DNA of 64,000 nt from Epiperipatus broadwayi (GCA_028023455.1 JAQFVV010006453.1:310001-374000); one strand, 5' to 3'; positions 49,785 to 62,302 are shown, counted from the first letter of the stretch. Numbers and translations are program-made. The notes: generated by a model from the sequence alone, not told the origin.

Positions 49785-52280
49785 ATTTTAAATAAGTATG
49801 GATATTAAAATCTTAATATCTAAATTAAACAAACTACATCGATAAGTTTTACATCTAAACAAACTAGTTAGTATAATTCAAGTATCAATTTCAATACATA
49901 CCATTACTAATTTTATAACAACATAAAATTATTATCTTTCTAATCAAATAATAAATTATTATGACACACGTCCAATATGTAATAATTTAAAGTGAATACA
50001 CCGACATTCAATTATAATCGTCTTTGTTTACCTTGAATAAATGAAGATACTAATACCTGACAAATTATTAAATTAACTCAAATACGGATTTTATCCAAAA
50101 TAACTATCACATATAACTATTAAAATAACTAAGATGATTTTCTAATCAGTTACCAAACATCTGGCTATAATAAATTATTTAATCTATTAAAAATATAAAA
50201 TATGTACCTAGCTCAAATAACAATGATATATTGACTTTACAAAAAAGAAAGTAATGCATAACGACTTCACTTACCAATCAGATCATTTGATTCCTGGATT
50301 ACTTTATAATGGTTTATTGTAAAATGTAAAGTGTAATTCTATATATAACCATTAAATATTACAATTTTATTAGCTAATAGGTTTGTATAACTAAATGAAA
50401 TTATCACTGAAACAAATTTGCTTGTTTAACAGAATTAACATCTATTAATAATAAATATAAAAATGGTAAATAAATAATAAAGTGTTTATAATATACATTT
50501 TGATTACGTATCTTGAATTCAGTACATTCTTCATCTAAATTAATATAAATAAAATAACTACTTATACAACACAGATTCGCCTAAGTTATGTCTATTATAT
50601 AATATAAAAGATTCTTGTAACACAAAACTCTAAATATGTGACTAATAACGATTTTAACATGTAAAACTGACTGAGGTTGAATCTCTTTAAAAAGTTGTTC
50701 TCTGCTTTTCCACTTTTTATTTGAAGTTGATATTTTTCCATATAAGTAAGTGACAATAGTTTAATGAAGTCATTTAATAAAAACGGTGAATACATAGTTA
50801 AAATATGGTTTATGAATTATCCCTAGTTCCAGTGATTTTTTGATTTATGAGCTTTTGGATTTGTCAAGAGCAGATTGTTTTAACGTCTCGCAAACTCAAA
50901 CTTTGCTACTTAAAGAAAAGAGGCAACTCAGTCCAAACAAGTTTATAAATATTTACTGAAAGGTTTATCTTTAATTTTGCTCGTAAATATGTGTGTAACA
51001 AATTTATTTATTGTAAAAGATTGTGTACATCACCATTTAAATTTAAGTTGGATAGTAGAAGTTTTTGAATAAGAGGTGTTTTATTTATGTATGGCTGATA
51101 TTCAATCTGATCACAGCAGACTTCTTTTAGTGCTTATGATTTTTCCAAGTTATAAAAACATGTTTCTCTTTAAGTAAAATTACTGAGATAAATAAACTTT
51201 TTAGAAGATCGTTGCATAAAATTTCGAACTTGTAGCAGTTATTATTTAACAAGACTCCGTTTTTTCTATTGGAGAGTATTAGTCAATTAATTTTCTTTTT
51301 TTCTTTCTGAAATAACCCATTAATTTCGATGCTTAATATCTTGTTTTATTATACAAATCGTGTAAATTATATTATATTATAGTTTCTAGGTCTTGATTAT
51401 CTGTTATGATTGGACTTAGAAAAGATATTATGATAGGATAGACATGAAAAGAAAAGTTCTTATAGTAAAACAAGATTAGGGGATGGGGGAGAGTGTGGAT
51501 AACTTTATGTATTAAGTTAGTATTTTTCCTGCATGAAAGAACTTTAAGATATTTGATCAATAGAGTCATAAAATAATGTTAAATCAGTATCATTAATATT
51601 GATCATCAATTCATCTTTTTTTTTTTTATTAAGGAAACATTTCTTATAAATTCTTGTTATACATTAATAACTTGGGCAGTAGATTCAAAGGAATGCATCA
51701 AGTATTTCAGGTATTATGCTAGTATATTTTGTGCAACTGAGATGTGTGTGCATTAAAAACTGTGTTTTGGAGTTCATGTATTAGTTTTATTGTTTTAATT
51801 AGATTGGAGATTGAACCATTCGTTAATTCATCGATTGAACATAAGTTTTATTCGAATTCAGTTTCACTTCTTACCTGTAATCACCATTTGAGATTTATCA
51901 TTTTTCAGTCATTTATTTATTGGAATGAGGGGTCAAATTAACTAATCAACTATTATTTCTGGGGGGTGACCCCATCATTCAAATTGTCATTATTACACAG
52001 TTTCTCATTTTTTTCATTGAAGCATGATTGCAGAGTTAAACCCTGTTTGTCATCTAATTCGTAGATTCTTCTTTCAAGTAAATTTATTTCAATGTCTTAG
52101 CTCATCATCTCCTTTTATATCCCAGACCTTCAGGTACTATGATGAATTTCCTCTAATATATTTGAAATAATAGGTTAGACTGTATTGTTAGGGAAAAGTC
52201 CTGTTTGTCATTCAGTGTTATTTGTTTCCACGTATCCAAGAATAGTCTCTCAGGTGCCAGTAAGTGGTCTCTGATCTTGA
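49785..52280. other. AT-rich stretch, no gene supported
   Basis: No recognised domain. A minus-strand open piece at about 51960-52100 (ERRIYELDDKQGL) might be a coiled-coil fragment, but it has no identifiable family. Confidence 0.4.
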
Positions 52281-52282
52281 GA

Positions 52283-52780
52283 TTACATAAGGTTTCCTGG
52301 TATGCACCCCATGGATTCCACATATTTTGATTGAAATTTTAGATGGCACCTGGTGAGCCAGAAAGCAAACAGAATGAAGATAGACATTCTTATGACAGCA
52401 AATTTATCACTGATTAAGGCTTTATTAAGATTAGGGATTTCAATATACTCTGATAGGACACTTATGATTAGTCTATTTCTAAGATCCATTAAATGAGGGC
52501 AGATAAAGAAGATGTGCTCCATAGTCTTCTCATACGAACAACATAATCATATAGAGTCAATTTTTTTAACCCCCCTGTAAGTCACTAAAAAATGACTCAT
52601 AGGCAAAACACACTGGTGGTATTTTATTAAAAAGTCCACTATATTTAAAGGCATTTTCAATGTGAGTAATTAAAGATTTAATGTATCACAGCAGTGTTAT
52701 CCCAGCTTCAATTACACTCTGCTTTAAAGGTAATTAGTTCTTCTTCCAATGCAGATCTTTTCATTGTATGTTAGAGTCAT
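52283..52780 (-). pseudogene. LINE C-terminal zinc-knuckle remnant
   Basis: On the minus strand, after several stops, CSYEKTMEHIFFICPHL followed by RNRLI matches the C...C...H...C motif at the C-terminus of many LINE reverse transcriptase proteins (consensus type E-x-x-EH-x-x-x-x-C-P). A hydrophobic FILFAFWLTR stretch follows, as is usual. It is a different lineage from the 18-kb remnant. Truncated and inactive. Confidence 0.6.
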
Positions 52781-52784
52781 CTAT

Positions 52785-54150
52785 TATAATCTTATTTTCT
52801 GACTGGTTTTTGTCTTTACTCTTGATGAGTAAGAACTAGGATTTAAATCTGGGACTAATGCATTTAGGTATTCAATAGCTCCCATTTAACTTTTTATGCA
52901 ATTCAAGCTAATGCTTTATAATAAAAAAAATTCTAAAATTTTAACCACATCATATTGTTGATGACATTAATATTTATAGCCAAAGAATAAGAGGAGGCTC
53001 AATGTTAGCATAATGTTGAGGTCTCTACAATATTTAAAGTCTGTATAGCTATGCACTAAGTAGGCTAAATCTTAGTTTTTTTAACAGTAAAAAGAAACAA
53101 AATACAGCTTCAAGCTGCATAATGCATAGTGGTTCCAGATTTAAAGCCTAATCATCCATAATGATGGTCCAAACTAAAAACAATTCAGTGAATGATATTT
53201 TAGAACCATGCCACCTGGTATTCATTAGTTACAAAACTCACAGTAGATGGCTCTATAATAAGATAAAGATAATTGTTCTTGCAAACAAATGAGTAAGCAT
53301 CTGAGAGAGTCATATAAAATTATACCTTGCATGGTTTGGTATTGTTGGCAAAGAGTCTGACAAGTTGAGGTCCTAGGATCGATTTTGGCACTCATAGTTT
53401 TAGCATTGAAATTTCTTATGAACTCCTGATCAATGAAGCCATTAGTGTTTCTTTGCCATATATGGTTTGGCATGATTGATGAAGTGTCCAACCTGCAATT
53501 GAGAGATACCAGGTTTGATTTTGGTGCTCACAGTTCTGGTGCTTGAACTCTGTGAATTCCTGAACATTTTTTTATGTAAAATTATTATTGGCATAATTTT
53601 TATTAAAATCACTTTTTCTATAAAGCTTATAAAAACATATTTTAATTATACTTGATGACAATTTTTTATATTCTCATAATATTTATCAGGTTTCTTTAGT
53701 TTTTCTTTCTGTAAAGGTTTGGGATAAGAAAAGTAATGACAGTCCATATTTACTAACATCAATATTTTTTATTAGATTTTAATTATTGGAACCAAGTTAT
53801 TGCTTTTTCTGGCTCTATCAATATTGGTAGAGATAAAAATAGACATTTTAAAAGGGATATTTTATAGCCAAGTACAGCCTGTGAACAGGGCACTAGGAAT
53901 TTTGTTTTATCAGTAAAATTTTGTGTATTTTTCATCTTTTTTAAAGCATCTTTTAAAGATTTTATAAGTTTGTTAATAACTTCATTTCTGAAAAAATGTT
54001 ATCGATTAGAAAGAAGTTGTTTTAGGTTTTCTTCAATCTGTAATACATTTATTTTAATATCCTCAATTATCTGATCATTAAAAGCCATTGGTATGTGTCT
54101 GCTAAATCTATAATTACTAATTGGAATGAATAGAATAAATAAAAAATAAA
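52785..54150. other. AT-rich stretch with tRNA-like fragments
   Basis: Two related segments near 53365-53435 and 53490-53570 share an ATCGATTTTGGCACTCATAG / TTGATTTTGGTGCTCACAG core, possibly B-box regions of a SINE. The 88-residue minus-strand frame across them has no known domain. Confidence 0.3.
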
Positions 54151-54151
54151 T

Positions 54152-54215
54152 GTCTTTATTGCTAGGGAGTTCATAAAAAGTTTGGATGCCAAACCTCAAG
54201 GAACTAGGCACAAGC
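54152..54215 (-). repeat. Dispersed repeat shared with 46.25 kb
   Basis: TCTTTATTGCTAGGGAGTTC and the following bases match 46250-46290 with few changes. Confidence 0.45.
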
Positions 54216-54688
54216 CATGCATCTTGGAGTCCAGAATTCATCATTCCACCAATGCATCAAACCATGAAGAGCAAGCACATGAATATTTTTTTAATATATC
54301 AAACATATTTTTTTTTAAATTTTAAACTTGGAATTGGTTAGTTTTTAATACAATTGAAGCAAAATGATTATAAGGATCGATCTTGTACATCAAGTTGCAG
54401 TAGTAGTAATGCAGAATCTGGAATCAATCCATGGATTATGATCCAGTTACTTCCAATATATAATCGTTTTATGAACTTCCATGCAATAAACCCTTTGAAT
54501 ATATTTTTTGTTTATTCTAAAATCTAAGAAATTGCTTTTTCTTCAGATGCTTATCCCAAAGGATACCAAAAAAATAAAATATTCTATAAATATAAAATAT
54601 ATAGTGTAATGCAAAAGAGAAAGATAAGAGTAGTTTGAATGGAGATGTTTGTATATATAAAGAATAATTATTTAAAGCATGTTATATT

Positions 54689-55113
54689 CATCATCATCAT
54701 CAACCATTATGAATACCCTGCAGGATTAAGGTCTCTCCAAGTTCAATCCATCTCCAATCTTTAGCTTCTCTTCTCCACATCACCCCTGCAAATGTTCTTA
54801 TTTCATCCATCCATCCATCTCACATGTGGTCTCTTTCTGGGTCTTTTACAATCTTTTCAAATCCAGTTTAAGATTTCAATTGTGCATCTAATATCATCTC
54901 TTCTAGCAATATATCCAGTCCAACTCCATTTCAGTCTTTTACTTTTTTCAGTGAGGTCAGTAACACCTGTTTGTTCTCTTACCCATATATTGCATTTTTG
55001 ATCTCTTCTTGTTACTCCCAACATGCATCTCTCCATACTTCTTTGAGTGGTCTGAAGTCTCTGTATTGCTCTTCTATTAAGTATCCATGTCTCAGATCCA
55101 TAAGTAAGAACTG
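54689..55113 (-). mobile_element. RTE LINE 3' fragment
   Basis: Closely matches 56884-57300: (ATC)n tail, CTGCAGGATTAAGG, GGTCTCTTTCTGGGTCTTTT, and CTCAGATCCATAAGTAAGAA at the 5' truncation point. Young compared with the 10.7 and 41-kb copies. Confidence 0.9.
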
Positions 55114-55114
55114 G

Positions 55115-56035
55115 GCATACAATATGATTCTATGCTATATCATCGAATCATTGTAACTAGAATTAGTTTAATATATCATGTTTAGTGTAAATTTAGATAT
55201 CACTTTTAGAAAAATGATGAGTATCCAGAAGTCAGTTATATAAACTTTGTGTTATTCTGGATTATTTTCCTTAAAAAAGTCTTCATTTTGATTTAATGTG
55301 TACTCAATGTTCAGTACTTTGCAAAGACTAAATCTTGCACCTCAGATATAGAGTATCTTGTCATTTTTCAATTTTGAAAGTCTAAGATTATAACTTCCAT
55401 ATTTTTGCTATAATATTATTATTGTTAACATATTTAGCTTTATATATTGATAATTGATATAATATACGTTTAAAAAGTGTTTGTGCTTAATATTTATAGA
55501 AAATTTTAATGTATATCTGCAGTATTGAAGCAATGGGTCTGAAAGTCCGATCCATGCTTCACAGCCTCCTATAAACTTAATTAGTATTGTAGGCCTGAAT
55601 TAAGTTTATAGCCTAATATCAGCAGGGTTTTGCATTAAAGCTAAAATTAATTACATTTATTAAATTTGTATTTGCATTTAAATATTTCCTTTTAAATAAA
55701 TTCCGTTCTATCATTAAATTGCTGTTAAAAAATTACTTGTTAAAACCTATTGATCAAACATATATATATACGTCAAGCGTATATATATGAGTTAATGCAA
55801 AATTCTGCTGAAATAAAATGCTTATTTTATTAAAAGAAATAAGAATATATTTTTCTTTTTAAAACCTTGTTAAAATATGGCATATGATTTTATTTTGAGA
55901 TAAGCCTACCAACATTTTCTAAAGGAATGTATGTTTTTTAATTAATTTAGCCCATTCAAGGCAAATTAAAGATGGCCTTCTCTTTCTTTTTTAATTAATA
56001 AAAATTCAAAGTTTAAAGAAAGAAATTTAAAATAA
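55115..56035. other. AT-rich stretch, no gene seen
   Basis: A small palindrome near 55762-55793 (TATATATACG-TCAAG-CGTATATATA). Nothing else. Confidence 0.5.
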
Positions 56036-56039
56036 AAAA

Positions 56040-56460
56040 GTAAAAGTTATTTTTAGAAAATGTTACCTTGAAACAAAGGAGCGTGGGGGGGAAGTTATCA
56101 AGATCTAAGATCATATGCAAAACAATAGAAGGTAGCTTACAAAAAAAAGGTATAAATAGGAGAGAGAACAAAAGACTTGACTTCCTTTTTCCTATTAGAG
56201 ATTTCACCTGCTTGCTTTCACTCAGATTTCTCTTTGGAAAATTCTTTCAGATTTTTCTTGTGCTTGCTTTTCAGTCAGATTTCTCTTTGGAGAATTCATT
56301 GAGATTTCTCTTGCTGCGTTTTCAGATTTCTCTTTGGAAGAATTCATTCAGTTTTCTCAGATTTTGCTTCTCGTTGAGATTTTATTCCAAAAAGTTATTC
56401 AACTGTCATCCTAGGAATCACGGAGGAGTTTTAACAAGCAATGAGTTAAAAGTCATATGA
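56040..56460 (+). promoter_or_regulatory. Possible solo LTR or promoter with TATA box
   Basis: TGTTACC at about 56060 could be an LTR start. GGTATAAATAGG at about 56149-56160 is a strong TATA box. Downstream, three units of about 50 bp beginning CAGATTTCTCTTTGG start at 56222, 56276 and 56323. The base composition is less AT-rich than its surroundings. The 130-residue plus-strand frame is low in complexity and follows the repeats, so I do not call it a gene. No second LTR or pol was seen. Confidence 0.35.
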
Positions 56461-56475
56461 ATTTGATGGATTTGT

Positions 56476-56721
56476 TTATGTTTGGCAGTTAGGCAAATAG
56501 CTTTGCCTGCTGCCGGGGTTTTTAAAAACCATCAAAATGCCATAGTATCCAACCAATATTAATCTGAACTCTATGCCATGTCTGTGGGACTTTCCTTGAA
56601 AGAATGATACATATTTACATTTTTCCTTGTCCAAACAAATACCTATCAATGGACGTATCAAGCCATAAACATCGTGGGAACAAGACCAAGGAACTGGGAT
56701 GGTAATCGTATCTCTCCTCAT
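56476..56721 (-). other. Unidentified 81-residue open frame
   Basis: An open frame in less AT-rich DNA just next to the LTR-like stretch (MRRDTITIPVPWSCSHDVYG at the start). I do not recognise the product. It may be internal sequence of an LTR element rather than a host exon. Confidence 0.2.
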
Positions 56722-56820
56722 GAACTATTTACTATTCCACCCTTTTGATCATACCTTTCTAAATTGCATTATTGTAGTATATTTCTGAGTTGTTTTATTT
56801 AATTATATTTGTAACATAAT

Positions 56821-56882
56821 TATTTCTATTAGCTTAATCTTATATATATAATATATTTCTATTAGCTTAATCTTATATATAT
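56821..56882. repeat. 34-bp tandem duplication
   Basis: ATTTCTATTAGCTTAATCTT plus a TA run occurs twice. It borders the RTE 3' end. Confidence 0.85.
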
Positions 56883-56888
56883 ATATCA

Positions 56889-58004
56889 TCAACCATTATC
56901 AATCCACTGCAGGATGAAGGTCTCTCCAAGTTTAATCCATCTTCTCCGATCTTTAGCTTCTCTTTTCCACAACACCCCTGCACATTTTCTTATTTCATCC
57001 ATCCATCTCACATGTGATCTCTTTCTGGGTCTTTTACAATCTCTTGGAATCCAGTTTAAAATTTCAATTGTCCATCTATTATCATTTCTTCTAGCAATAT
57101 GTCCAGCCCAACTCCATTTCAATCTTTTAATTTTTTCAATAAGGTTAATAACACCTGTTTGTTGTCTTACCCATACATTGTGTTTTCGATCAATTCTTGT
57201 TACTCCCAACATACATCTGTCCATACTCTTTTGAGTGGTCTGAAGTCTCTGTATTGCTCTTCTATTAAGTTTCCAAGTCTCAGATCCATAAGTAAGAACT
57301 GGTAAAACACATTTGTTAAAAACCATCTTTTTCAAACACATAGGCATATTTCCTTTTAGTATCAAGTTATTTCTACCAAAAGCACTCCAACCAAGTTTAA
57401 TTCTATGATTAATTTCCTCCATTATGTTTCCATCTGTATTAATAATCTGACCAAGGTATTTGTAACTGTTAACTTCTTCTAATTCTTCATAATCAATCTT
57501 TATTTTCATATTTTGAGCAAATCGATTAAACATTACTTTAGTCTTTTTAACATTTATCTTTAGTCCTACTTTTCTACTTTCATCTGCTAACTCCTGTAAC
57601 ATTTCCTGCAGCTCTGAAGCATTATTTGCAAAAATAACTACATCATCTGCAAAATCTAAATGACTTAAATACTCTCCATTTACTTTCATTCCTTTAGTTT
57701 CCCATTTTAATCCACAAAATACTTCTTGCAGCACTGCTGTAAAAAGTTTTGGTGATATGGAGTCACCTTGCCTTATACCTTTCTCAATGTTGATTTTTAC
57801 AGTATCATTATGTAATCTAATTGTTGCTGTTGCATTTTTATAAATATTCTTTAAAATATGACAATAACCTGGATCTATACCTTGATGATCCAATGCTTTA
57901 ATCACTGAAGAAATGTGTATAGAATCGAATGCCTTTTCATAATCTACAAATCCAAAACATAATGACAACTCATATTCATTTGTCCTTTTAATGACTTCTC
58001 TCAA
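56889..58004 (-). pseudogene. RTE reverse transcriptase, main part
   Basis: 371 residues open to the natural stop. Polymerase motif A is VDYEKAFDS (20-28), RQGDSISP (78-85) is motif B, FADD (118-121) is the catalytic motif C, and KTKVMF lies at 154-159. YKYLGQII (181-188), then LTYGSETW (237-244), GHIARR (301-306), RWMDEI (333-338) and the end LQWIDNG are RTE C-terminal hallmarks. It would copy the element's RNA at the nicked target. The listed start Met is only the first one after a frame change near 58020. The real protein begins over 1.6 kb upstream. Confidence 0.92.
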
Positions 58005-58171
58005 TACCTGGATATGATCTATTCACCACTTTTAAATCCAGCTTGTTTTCTTGGTTGGTGGAAATCCAAAGTTCTCTGTAGACGAGTTGTAATTATCTTG
58101 GTAAAAATTTTATATAAAACTGATAAAAGGCAAATAGGTCTGTAATTTCCAATATCTTCTTTATCACCTTT

Positions 58172-58858
58172 TTAAAATATTAATATTATTACTGCATTCT
58201 TCCAATCTTCCGGTACATCTTTATCCTTTAGACATTTGGTATATATCTTTGCTAAAATTGTTTCTATTTCTTCACCTGCTTCTTTTAATATATCAATTGT
58301 AATTCCATCATTTCCTGGAGCCTTTCCTGTCTTCATACATTCAATTGCATGTATCACTTCTTCATTTAAAATTCTGGGCAATTCGGAAGATGTAACAGAT
58401 ATAGGAGGTACTTGTTCTTTATTACTATGTAATTCTTGATAAAAATCTTCTACCAATTTCATGATGTCATCTCTCTTTTTAGTAATAATTCCATCTTTTT
58501 TTCTTATTGCAGATATAAATTTCCTATCAATACCAAAATGTTGTTTAACATTCTTGAGACTTTTATTTTCTTCTACAGCTTTCTTTGCTATTTCACAGTT
58601 ATATTTTCTTATATCATTTTCAACTCTTTTCCGTACCATTTTATAAAATTCGAGATATTCATTTCTTTTTAATACATCACTTTTGAATATCTTCATATTC
58701 CTTCTTTTCTTCATAAATTCTCTAGTCTCAGTAGAAATTTTATTAGTCAATTGCTGCTTTTTTCTACCAGCTATCTTTGTTGCAGTTTTTAAAAGTGTAT
58801 CAGTTATTTTCATATTAATTTCATTCAAATCTGAATCATGTTCAAAATCTCCTAACAC
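58172..58858 (-). pseudogene. RTE linker and reverse transcriptase N-terminus
   Basis: 228 residues open, in the same frame as sequence further upstream to about 59080. The first half is lysine-rich (KRRNMK 51-56) and links endonuclease to polymerase. TGKAPGNDGI (177-186) is the conserved start of the RT domain, and DWKNAVI lies near the end. A stop replaces the codon before KGD (about 58169). Beyond it the frame stays readable (NYRPICLLSVLYKI, QAGFKSGE) until the frame change near 58020. Confidence 0.88.
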
Positions 58859-59080
58859 TTGAAACCTATTTGTAAGTTCTAATTTAAATTCATTAGAATG
58901 TTTCTGAAGATTAGAAATATCAACTGTAAATATTGTTTTTCTTAATAATTTTTGTCTCTCTAGTTTTACATTAACATGTAACTTACACCTTACTAATCGA
59001 TGATCACTTCCTGTGTTAAATTTATTAAGAACATTACAATCTTAAAATATGTATTTCCTGTTAGTCAAAATATAATCCAA

Positions 59081-59437
59081 TTATGCTGTACCTTCATTTG
59101 GATGCTTCCATGTCCATTTCCTTATAACATTTTTCTCAAAAAATGAATTTATAATATAAAGTTTTTCTTTTTCTGCAAACTTCACAAGTCTACGTCCTCT
59201 CTCATTTCTATTACCATAACCAAAATTACCTACAGCAATTTCATCTTTCATTTTTCTACCAATTCTAGCATTAAAGTCTCCCATAACAATTTTAAAATGT
59301 TGTTTACTCTGATCAAAAGCCTTTTGTACATCAATATAAAAATCTTCTACTACTTCATCACTATGAGAACTTGTTGGGGCATAAACCTGAATTATCTGCA
59401 TTTGGTATCTGCTATTATACTCCATCAATCTCCACAA
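59081..59437 (-). pseudogene. RTE APE endonuclease, C-terminal part
   Basis: 118 residues. QVYAPTS (17-23) and GDFNARIG (53-60) are the conserved apurinic-endonuclease motifs, and the end KWTWKHPNEGTA precedes LDYI. A stop stands where a Trp or similar codon is expected. Past it the sequence LDYILTNRKYIF, another stop, and GSDHRLVR (catalytic histidine) continue in frame. The domain makes the first-strand nick at the target. Confidence 0.88.
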
Positions 59438-59681
59438 TATTGTTCTTCCACTTTTTATTTATAATGAATCCTACTCCACTTGTATTTCCAATATGTGTGC
59501 CTTTATAATAGAGTATATGTCCACTTTTTAAATCAATTGTTTCTTCACCTTTTCTTCTAACTTCACAAAGTCCAATAATGTCCCATTTAATATAAGGCAG
59601 TTTTTCTTCTAATTCTTGCAATCTTCCTTCACTTGAAAGTGATCTGCAGTTGTAAGTACCGAAATAAAAAGTCATCATCAA
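59415..59681 (-). pseudogene. RTE APE endonuclease, N-terminal part
   Basis: 88 residues from a likely true start: TYNCRSL (9-15) has the catalytic Asn, and DIIGLCEVRRKG (34-45) has the metal-binding Glu at 40. GVGFIIN (73-79) follows. It overlaps the next frame by 23 bases, showing a single small insertion or deletion. The upstream 5' leader has no other frame. Confidence 0.88.
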
Positions 59682-60129
59682 ATGGCAGCCTGGGTCTGCA
59701 ATTAGGGGATTCTTAGCACCCTCCGCCTTCGGCCACTAGCCGCTGCCTTGGTTGGTGACTTTACAGCCTCCTGGGAATAAGGGCCATGCTTTATTTTTGT
59801 CTGTCTTAATTGTATATATGTATTGGAAAAATATTTATCATTTACACAAACATTCATTCTGCCTTATCAGGCACTGAGAAGAAAGACCATGGGTTTTTTG
59901 ATCTTAAACTCAGAGGTAAAAAGCCAATAAACTCACCACGCTGGCTAATGCATGTTGGTGAGCAGCCCATCCATGTTCACATACTATATGAATAATCACA
60001 TAGTAATAACAGCTGCAATGACAAGAACGTATGGAGTGGACATTAGGAATTTGCCCTGCTCGGTTCCTTTAAGGCCTCCGAGAGGAATCAAAGGGTCTCC
60101 TTTCAGTTAATAGCAAACTCCTTTCTGCA

Positions 60130-60131
<2 letters not shown>

Positions 60132-60174
<43 letters not shown>
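60132..60174. repeat. (TA)n microsatellite
   Basis: Pure TA repeat next to the 5' end of the RTE LINE. Confidence 0.95.
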
Positions 60175-60177
<3 letters not shown>

Positions 60178-60179
60178 GT

Positions 60180-61510
60180 GATCATCTATCTATTTATATT
60201 TAACCCTTTTCCTGCGCTATTCCTCTTGGCTAACATGTTATCAATACTTCGTATTCCATTGCGGTGTAAGTAAAGGTTAATTTTTTATTTAAAATATCTT
60301 TCCTGTTTTGTAAATTCAATACGAGTAAGTTTCCTTTGTTTGCCAACTTGATCTCCTTGATAACGCTTCTTTTGTCCATCATCAGCTCATTATGTATATC
60401 TTATTTAGCTATATACATCTTAAATAATTTTAAACTGTTTTTAGCGCAAAGCAATTAGAAAATGCTTTGCGAAAGATTTTTTTATTGCGCTTTATCGTGG
60501 AGAATCGAGTTGACAATTTTATTAAAATTGGAAAGAAATGACTTAGACCGCAAAAATATTATATCTGTTTTTATTGTCTGATTTGTTTTTCATTAATCCA
60601 CAGGGGAATAGCGGAGGCCATTAAAACATTACTAATATTTTAAGAGTCATTAATTAAATATATTATTTAACTAAAAAGCTTGAGTTTTCTAATTTTATTT
60701 TAATGCTTTATTTTACTTTTCCAATGATCCAGGCACACAAAACACATTTTCATAGACTTTTATGCACATTTAACTATATAGTTCCATAACTATTCTTGTC
60801 CATGTCTCTCCCCTGATGCTAAGTTTGGGTCGGGTGAGCAAATAATTTATGTATGTCTCAGATAATGTTGTTGGTTCATAATTAGACTTGGTAATAGGTA
60901 AAGAGGGCAGAGGTCATAGTATTCTTGATTTAATATCTCACATATGGGTGGCCTTGAGGTACTTTCGCCTAGTATTCGAACTGAGTTAAACCAACATACA
61001 TCATCTGACTGGCACAGTACATTTTTTTCCCCGCCTTTTGTCGACCAACGTGAGCTGAATTTCATTTTTTTGGGAAGAATAGGAATAGGGGATTTGAAAT
61101 AATAGATAATAGGTAAAAAAAATTTCCGAGTTTGTTGCAGTGGGACAAATGTCATTTTTTTAAAAAAAAAAGTAGTACCCTGAGAAGTTTGTTTTACTTT
61201 AATATATTTATATAAAAATATATGTATAATTTTTTCAAGTTTTGTTTCCTAATGTGAGCAAATGTCATTTTTGTTGAATGAATTAACAAGTTAATGTGTC
61301 ATAAGGTAAAAAAATTTTCCCCGAGTTTAGTATATATGAAATGAATATTTTACATTTAGAAAAGTTAACACTGTTAGTTTTTTTTTTTTTTTTTAGTGAA
61401 GATATAATGAGAAGTGGTATAGCAAAATAGTCAAAAAAAAAATCCAGAAAGTTAATTCGAGTATGCATCAATACAATTTCAGGTAGGCTTCATTATAAAT
61501 ATATCATAAT
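60180..61510. other. No gene supported
   Basis: It contains a small hairpin CGCAAAGCA...TGCTTTGCG at about 60447-60471, a B-box-like GTTCGAATACTAGG on the minus strand near 60970-60985 (possible SINE), and two related segments, GGTAAAAAAAATTTCCGAG near 61112 and GGTAAAAAAATTTTCCCCGAG near 61305. The 102-residue minus-strand frame at 60847-61155 has no known domain. Confidence 0.4.
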
Positions 61511-61515
61511 CATAA

Positions 61516-61670
61516 TGACCCAGAAAGAGACCACATGTGAGATGGCTGGATGAAATAAGAAAGTGTGCAGGGGTGATATGGAGAAGAGAAGCTAAAGATC
61601 GGAAAAGATGGATCGAACTTGGAGAGATCATCCTGTAGTAGATTGATAATGGTTGATGATGATGATGAGT
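61516..61670 (+). mobile_element. RTE LINE 3' fragment
   Basis: Plus-strand copy of the last 150 bp of the RTE LINE, from TGACCCAGAAAGAGACC to GGTTGATGATGATGA. Few differences, so young. Minus-strand frames over it are shadows. Confidence 0.92.
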
Positions 61671-61674
61671 CATG

Positions 61675-62165
61675 TATTCTAATTGCATAAGAAATCATAG
61701 ACCATTGAAGTTTTAAATGATAGACTGATTACAATAATTATTTGCAAACGATTGAAATTTATTTTCTCAATTGGAAATTGATTTAGAAATCTTAGCTATT
61801 GTTTTAAAAGATAATGGATTGATAAAATTTATTTTAAAATGCTGAATTACCATTAACATATATAATCTTATCTATATAATTTCACATCAGGGTTTTTATG
61901 CTGGAAAATATAAAACATGACGTGGAAATGCTTTTTATAATGTTTTAAATAATTTATAGTGATGTATCAGTTCTTTCAATAAACTATTTGATATGAATTT
62001 TAATTTATTTTTCAATTATTCAGAAAGATTTGACAGGTAATTAATATATAGAGAGAAACGATAAAAATATTTTATAATATGATTTTTAGCATTTGGAAGG
62101 AATCATGCAGTACTAAGAAAAAGTTAATTATTCACGTAATTTTATTTTTTATATAGATTTTGCTT
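61675..62165. other. AT-rich stretch, no gene seen
   Basis: No recognised feature. Confidence 0.5.
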
Positions 62166-62167
62166 TG

Positions 62168-62302
62168 AAACACCCAAGATATGTCTTGAATTGGTGGTCG
62201 AGAGGTCAGCGCGACTGCCTTGCACTTGCAGGTAGTTGTCCGGGTTGCGGGTTCGCGTCCCGGCCGATGCTATGACATTTAAAAAAAAACACCCAAGATA
62301 TG
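62168..62302 (+). repeat. SINE1, young copy with 16-bp TSD
   Basis: Body 62184-62286. A-box-like TGGTGGTCGAGAGGTCA, B box GGTTCGCGTCC at 62250-62260, family end CGATGCTATGACA and an A9 tail. The perfect direct repeat AAACACCCAAGATATG lies at 62168-62183 and 62287-62302. CpG sites are well kept (GCGCGAC, CCCGGCCG), which fits a recent insertion. Confidence 0.9.

Larger units (their letters stand above)
56884..60128 (-). mobile_element. Near full-length RTE-clade LINE
   Basis: About 3.25 kb, the usual RTE size. On the minus strand it has a less AT-rich 5' leader (60128 to 59682, including GCAGCGGCTAGTGGCC), an APE-type endonuclease, a linker, a reverse transcriptase, and almost no 3' UTR: the stop lies a few bases before the TTGATGA tail, as in RTE elements. 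The coding part has about five lesions: a frame change near 59425, stops near 59079, 59042 and 58169, and a frame change near 58020. It sits between a (TA)n run upstream (60132-60174) and a TA-rich tail downstream. It is the source-like relative of the seven 3' fragments in this window. Confidence 0.92.

Noticed and set aside
56068-56460. 130-residue plus-strand frame
   Set aside because: Its sequence follows the three T-rich repeat units and is low in complexity. More likely LTR or promoter DNA.
60847-61155. 102-residue minus-strand frame as a host gene
   Set aside because: No recognisable domain, with a B-box-like segment inside. Probably repeat-derived.
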